A DNA stretch of 64,000 nt from Lamellibrachia columna (lineage: Eukaryota; Annelida; Polychaeta; Sabellida; Siboglinidae). Below are positions 39,997 through 64,000 of this stretch, one piece after another. The position numbers were made by a program, and so were the translations under genes. Each line of letters begins with the position of its first letter. Within the stretch, counting starts at the first letter, position 1. The stretch covers positions 70,151,169-70,215,168 of the forward strand of contig OY759261.1 in the NCBI GenBank assembly GCA_963662155.1, written 5' to 3'. The notes beneath the pieces were generated by a model, which worked only from the letters and a program-made list of their open reading frames with translations, was not told where the DNA came from and ran no database searches.

Positions 39997-40372
39997 CTAT
40001 ATACAGGACATATTATTGTAGCTATGATATGTTTATTTTATTAATGAATTGATGTCAACCACCGGCTCGTGCATGCTCAGATACACCAAGCTGATGATAT
40101 CTGACGGCGGAAAAATTAAAGCACAAATATCCAGGCTTCGAATGTGGACCCACTTGGATTATTATACAAAAACTGGAATGGATTATTTTTTTCGTCGACC
40201 AAGAAAAGTGGGACGACGCACAAGCAATTCAGAGTACAACCGCATATGGGGTGGGATAAACTGACAAACCCACGTTTCAACAGGTCGACCTGTCAGGGGT
40301 ACTGCTACTACCCCTGACTAGGGAGGATGCGCTAAGACAAAGAATTGGCGAAGTAGAATACAACGAAATATG

Positions 40373-40378
40373 TTTATT
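40373..40378 (-). terminator. Candidate polyadenylation signal of the receptor-like gene
   Basis: AATAAA on the minus strand, 64 bp after the stop codon at 40442. Confidence 0.55.
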
Positions 40379-40441
40379 TCAAAAGCATGCAAAGTCCCGG
40401 CTCAACATAGTCTGTATGCGCCAAAGAGCTTGCACGCATCA

Positions 40442-41617
40442 TCAAAATCCGATGAAGGAAAACAACCCTGCCTCTTCCTCTTCGAGTCGCTCTTGCTCAG
40501 CCAACAAGCGCTCTCTCTCCGCCTCCGCCGCCTCTTGTATCTTTTTGCGATAAACCAAGAACGCGACTGTGGCCAGTACTGCAATCAGTAGCAGTAGAGA
40601 CACGCCAACAGCAATAATAATTGTTGCACCGGCCACCCCTGATCCCGAACAGGTCTTGCCTGTGAACCCTTCGGCGCACTTGCACGATGTCACTTTCGTG
40701 GCCTCGTCCGTCACACAAGTGCCGCCGTTCTTGCACGGGTTGTCCTTCTCGCACGTGCTACCACAGTGCGTCAACGGGCAGTCACAGTGGTGGCCCTTGA
40801 TGGCCACAACGTACCTGCAAGTGCCGCCGTTCATGCATGGGTTGTTGCACGGTCTAGTGGGATCTGACGGCCGGATCATCATACGTGATCCCTTCAACGT
40901 AAGCTGCCCCTTAAACCGTTGGATGTATATCCCATTAAAACTTTTCCTAGGTGGTGCATAATAGGGTCCATTTAGGTAAAAGTACAAACAATCGCCGAAC
41001 CACCACCCGTTCTTGTACACCTTTGTACAGTAGTCACTGGGAGCGTTGTCTGGTGTCTGGAATATTTTGTCCTTATGAAAGTCCCAATTGGCGCACAAGC
41101 CACCACTATCGTTCATCGAATTCATTTCATACCATTCAACTCTGTATTTGTCGGCTTCCGAGCTAATTTCAAATTTGGAACAATTTAGCCAATAACTGTC
41201 GCCATCGAAGGCGTATGCTTCCATCCGAAGTTCACAGTCGGTAGTTCCAAAACTCTTTAGAAGTTGGTATACGTTTTCGTTGCCCAGCCACAATTCCGTT
41301 TTATCGTCACCGTGTTGCCCAAACCTGTTTCGATACTCAGCCCAGGTCCTTTCGAAATTGATGGAACCGTCCACTCTGCGCTGATACATTATCCATCCGC
41401 CGCCATCGGTTTCTTGATCACATGACACCGGCAAACTCTTGAGGTCTGGCGTACCTGGATAGATGGTATGAGGCCCGTCTTTCGCATTTGACACCCTGTG
41501 ACATTTCAAGTCACGACAATCCTTCGGTTTGCAGTCATTTTGGGCGACAACGATATTCAACGAAAGGAACAACAAAGGATGCAAGACCGCCACGTAGACT
41601 TTGATGTTCAACATCAC
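40442..41617 (-). CDS. Fibrinogen-related domain / EGF membrane protein, single exon
   Basis: 391 aa in one exon. Residues 1-25 form a signal peptide (hydrophobic VYVAVLHPLLFLSLNIVV, then AQ). Residues about 30-250 are a fibrinogen-related domain: CDQETDGGGWIMYQRRVDGS, then FERTWAEYRNRFG, ELWLGNENVYQL, GGLCANWDF and NGWWFGDC. Two EGF domains follow (about 257-290, NPCMNGGTC; and 293-323, NPCKNGGTC, ending EGFTGKTC). Residues about 330-356 are a membrane helix (ATIIIAVGVSLLLLIAVLAT). The last 35 residues are a charged Glu/Arg tail ending GLFSFIGF. It should therefore be a type I cell-surface protein displaying an N-terminal lectin-like domain; such domains often bind acetylated sugars or microbes, but no ligand is shown here. 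Most family members carry this domain at the C-terminus, so the order is unusual. The single exon could reflect retroposition. Confidence 0.9.
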   Translation of the reverse strand: MMLNIKVYVAVLHPLLFLSLNIVVAQNDCKPKDCRDLKCHRVSNAKDGPHTIYPGTPDLKSLPVSCDQETDGGGWIMYQRRVDGSINFERTWAEYRNRFGQHGDDKTELWLGNENVYQLLKSFGTTDCELRMEAYAFDGDSYWLNCSKFEISSEADKYRVEWYEMNSMNDSGGLCANWDFHKDKIFQTPDNAPSDYCTKVYKNGWWFGDCLYFYLNGPYYAPPRKSFNGIYIQRFKGQLTLKGSRMMIRPSDPTRPCNNPCMNGGTCRYVVAIKGHHCDCPLTHCGSTCEKDNPCKNGGTCVTDEATKVTSCKCAEGFTGKTCSGSGVAGATIIIAVGVSLLLLIAVLATVAFLVYRKKIQEAAEAERERLLAEQERLEEEEAGLFSFIGF

Positions 41618-41741
41618 TGTTCAACTGAGACTATACAAAAACGTTTAAAAGCCACCACGCGTCAAACCGCAGCTATTTGTTACGTTACGTCACCGCTTTC
41701 ACAGTAACAACTAAACACTCGCGTATCTTGGGCACAATCAC

Positions 41742-41830
41742 ATGCATAAGGCAAAATTGTTTTTACTCTCCTAAACAATGATTATATGCATAAGGCAAAA
41801 TTGTTTTTAGTCTCCTAAACAATGATTATT
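41742..41830. repeat. 45-bp direct duplication
   Basis: Two adjacent copies of atgcataaggcaaaattgtt through ctcctaaacaatgattat, with one mismatch. Confidence 0.9.
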
Positions 41831-42231
41831 GGTAAATCATTTTATAACAAGATAATATATATCTATATGCATAAATAATTATATGTAGCAGATTCAATCG
41901 CGTAACTGACTGCTAATATGTTGCCTGATGTCCCAATTTGCTCGAAAAAAATCATTAATCACAATCACCAAGTTTCGAAAAACATCAAAAAAACTACTTT
42001 TACCTCACATTTTCTGACCGTTGTGACAAATGGCATTTAGTGTGCATAAATCGTGTTCTAACAACGTTCAATCACTGGGTAGGACCAAGTAACCGTCGTC
42101 GGTGTAGTTTCCTGGGAAACGGGTGGCTCAACTAACCCAATGGCTCAACTAACACTGCTTTTCCCTATACAGTCAGCAGGACATTTCTGGGATGAGTTCT
42201 AAAATTGTTTACAAATTCTCTCAAAAAAGGA

Positions 42232-42735
42232 CGATTCGTTTGAACGAAAATGGCACATTTGAATAAAATGTGACTTGCAAAGAAATAAAAGAATTTGAGT
42301 ATCACATAGAGCTCAATTAAGATCTCACTATGAAGTTGAATATTCACCATGAAAATGTGTTTTCATGAAATTATATTTTTTATATTTTCATTAAATCATA
42401 TTGAATGTTTTCATAAACTTATATTTTATTGTTTTCATAACATTTTATTTTTAACGTTTCCATTAAATTATATTTCAAATGTTTTCTTTAAATTATATTT
42501 TTTATGTTTTCATTAAATTAGATTTTTCATTAGTTTAATGTGGACACAACGTGCAATGTCATCAGAGATCTCACCATTAACATACGCCATGAACAATTTG
42601 ATTTTTTGTGGACACAACATGCATGTAACCAGAGATGTGAACAGTTTGATGTACTACTGTACAAATGTGTCATTTTTGTCAACATTTATTTCTTTGCAAG
42701 TCACATTTTATGCTCAAATGTGCTACTTTTGTCCT
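42232..42735. mobile_element. Possible foldback element with 50-bp inverted arms
   Basis: atggcacatttgaataaaat followed by gtgacttgcaaagaaataaa (42250-42289) recurs inverted at about 42684-42730. The arms are about 50 bp and imperfect. Ends are not defined. Confidence 0.5.
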
Positions 42736-43586
42736 TACCTCAGTTGTGCCATTATAGTATGTGTCGTTTTCGTATGTGCTATTTTGGGTCGTGCCATTAT
42801 GGTGAAACAACAAACAAACAGTAGCATGTGTATGCAAGTTCTGTTTTCTGTAGTTGCATGTGTAATTATAGAGGTCTGTACAGTTGACAAGTGTACATAT
42901 GATGTTCATGTACATATTATGTCCATATCGTGGCATTAAGAAAATCTAACAAGGATAAAAAACGGGAAAACCAGATCAGATGAAAAGTCACATTTATGAT
43001 AATTGGACAAACAATATAACTGACAATTCTGAAAGCATGAATCCAATAATGTTAGAATCGACTAAGAATCGCTTTTCAAAATTTTGCCAAACGCCCCTGA
43101 AGTTTGGATATTGTGGATTAGCTGAGAATGTCCATTTTTCATATCATTGTGCTACTTTGTCAAATCAATGCCGTTCTTTCTGATGGTTGTGTTTTTAAGC
43201 CAATCAGGAGGTTCCTTCCAGCTATGTTTTCACAAAATAGTTTGTTGCTAAGGAGAATTTGGAATTCAAAATGGCGGGCGTTTTTACAATCTGCTAGCTT
43301 CTGTAACAAAAGTATCAGGGTATGGTATACGGCCTCCACTGCGACTGTAGATGACATTATAACGGCCAGAATGGATTCTTTACAGCTTATTCATATATAT
43401 TGGTAATTAGGTGATATCAATCACCTACCCTCAGCCTGGCACTCAGTTCATTGCCATGGAAAGCAACTAGTCCAAACTATTTTCCAAACTAGATGCTACA
43501 GTACGAACAAGTTTGCTGCAATTCTGGTGTGGGCGTAAGTGAATAAAGACGCATATTATTCTCTATACTAAACTAACTCGACAGGA

Positions 43587-63148
<19,562 letters not shown>

Positions 63149-63193
63149 TTTGCAAAAATAATTAGTTGATGTGCATTCGATAGGTGGCGCATA

Positions 63194-63490
63194 TTATGTG
63201 TGACTATTATATATTCCACCAGGTGGCATCAGTAGTGGATACTGCGCTTTTATGAACGTCATTGATTCTTTTCTAGCCACCGCTTTGTTTGTTCGGATGA
63301 ATCGTTTATATATTTCGGTTTCTGTCTCTTGTAGTGATTCCAGACCTATAACTTTGTAAGTGTATATCGTTTCTTCGTAACACTGTCCGTGCAGAGCTCC
63401 CTGTCGTGTTGTACCTAGTGTGATGGTGCGTCTTTCTTTTGGAAGCTGCAGGAATCGTTCCACAGACACGTCACCAAAACCGATGCGTGT
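63194..63490 (-). other. Unassigned open frame just upstream of PSMD11
   Basis: Open minus-strand frame of about 99 codons (VERFLQLPKERRTITLGT, then CYEETIYTYKVIGLESLQE and IYKRFIRTNKAVARKESM). Its stop is 46 bp upstream of the PSMD11 ATG, on the same strand. The composition is protein-like, without repeats. It lacks an upstream ATG (only GTG or an internal ATG). A CCTGCAG at about 63448-63454 could be a splice acceptor, so it may be the last exon of another gene. It resembles no family I can name and may be chance. Confidence 0.25.
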
Positions 63491-64000
63491 TCATTGCTTG
63501 CCAACGTGTTTCACGCTTTCACAGTTTTCTTGCTATTGTTGAAACGCCAGACTATCGATTCCCTCCATGATGGTTAGGTCTCTTTCACACACGGTATTTG
63601 GTTTATCTCTGTGATGAGGTCAAAGGTCGAGGACTTAACGTTATGATCGTACGCTTGCCTGGATCATGGGTGGGGAAACGTTGCTATGATCCTCTCGTCC
63701 AAAGCGCACAGTTTATTAATCGTCATCACAAACGACGGAAGCTGTTGAATATTGTGGGGGCGAGGTTTTTGTGGTCGGAGTGCGAGGTAACGTATACACT
63801 CAACATATACCCACACACATTGTTGGGGGCTGCCGGTAGCCACCCCGAAAGTGCATTGTTTAGGTAAGAAATCACCTTTAACGTCCATGCGCAAATAATA
63901 CTGTACATTCGTGGGAAAATGGCCTTGAATACTTAAACATGAAATTGCAGAATTGTCTAAGAATAAGTTAGACAAGGAAGATAAAATAGTTTTACTAAAA
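63491..64000. other. Right edge of window, nothing firm
   Basis: Open frames on both strands (63598-63867 plus; 63664-63975 minus) overlap each other and match nothing I recognise. Confidence 0.3.

Larger units (their letters stand above)
41700..43586. other. AT-rich intergenic region between receptor gene and PSMD11
   Basis: No gene is recognised. It contains a 45-bp direct duplication (41742-41830), AT-rich near-repeats of ttttcattaaattatatttt at 42355-42535, and an inverted-repeat pair (42232-42735). The short Cys/Val-rich open frame at 42538-42939 lies within this low-complexity DNA. Confidence 0.4.

Noticed and set aside
42538..42939. 133-codon Cys/Val-rich frame
   Set aside because: Lies in low-complexity, partly inverted-repeat DNA; no start context, no similarity, and overlapping frames are equally open.

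Overview
The window is animal (eukaryotic) nuclear DNA: spliced genes with GT-AG introns, AT-rich introns, polyadenylation signals, many non-LTR retrotransposons, DNA-transposon remnants and a very large load of tandem repeats. The repeat families (CR1-like and RTE-like LINEs, an IS4EU/ISL2EU-type transposon with a YqaJ gene, hAT and TA-targeting MITEs) fit a marine invertebrate, perhaps a lophotrochozoan. The species cannot be fixed from the sequence alone.

Four host genes can be read. (1) A two-coding-exon BTB/POZ zinc-finger protein on the minus strand (6959-11522, 419 aa). (2) COMMD3 on the plus strand (17410-38211): eight coding exons, 196 or 197 aa, all junctions in phase. (3) A single-exon receptor-like protein on the minus strand (40442-41617, 391 aa): signal peptide, fibrinogen-related domain, two EGF domains, one membrane span and a short charged tail. 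(4) PSMD11/Rpn6, a 26S proteasome lid subunit, on the minus strand (43587-63148): thirteen coding exons, 419 aa, complete from ATG to stop. COMMD3 and PSMD11 converge, with the receptor gene between them.

The rest is mobile DNA and tandem arrays. Positions 1-195 are a LINE 3' end. Positions 430-4640 are a decayed IS4EU/ISL2EU-type transposon with convergent DDE transposase and SWIM/YqaJ nuclease genes. Positions 7880-10330, 13562-17250 and 20580-23290 are decayed LINEs. Positions 56267-60600 hold an apparently intact two-ORF CR1-like LINE in sense orientation inside PSMD11 intron 2. COMMD3 intron 1 carries about 5.6 kb of a 22-bp satellite.

The observations most worth following up are these. 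In the intact LINE, ORF2 has no ATG before its endonuclease domain and lies in the -1 frame of ORF1, with a phase-correct TTTAAAC slippery heptamer directly before the ORF1 stop. In the YqaJ gene, an in-frame 30-bp minisatellite of about 20 units sits exactly inside the nuclease active-site motif. In PSMD11 intron 3, a 27-bp minisatellite has multiplied the exon-3 splice donor about 19 times, with every spacing a multiple of three. COMMD3 exon 6 is preceded by two decayed copies of itself. More generally, many arrays here have grown from coding segments of retrotransposons.
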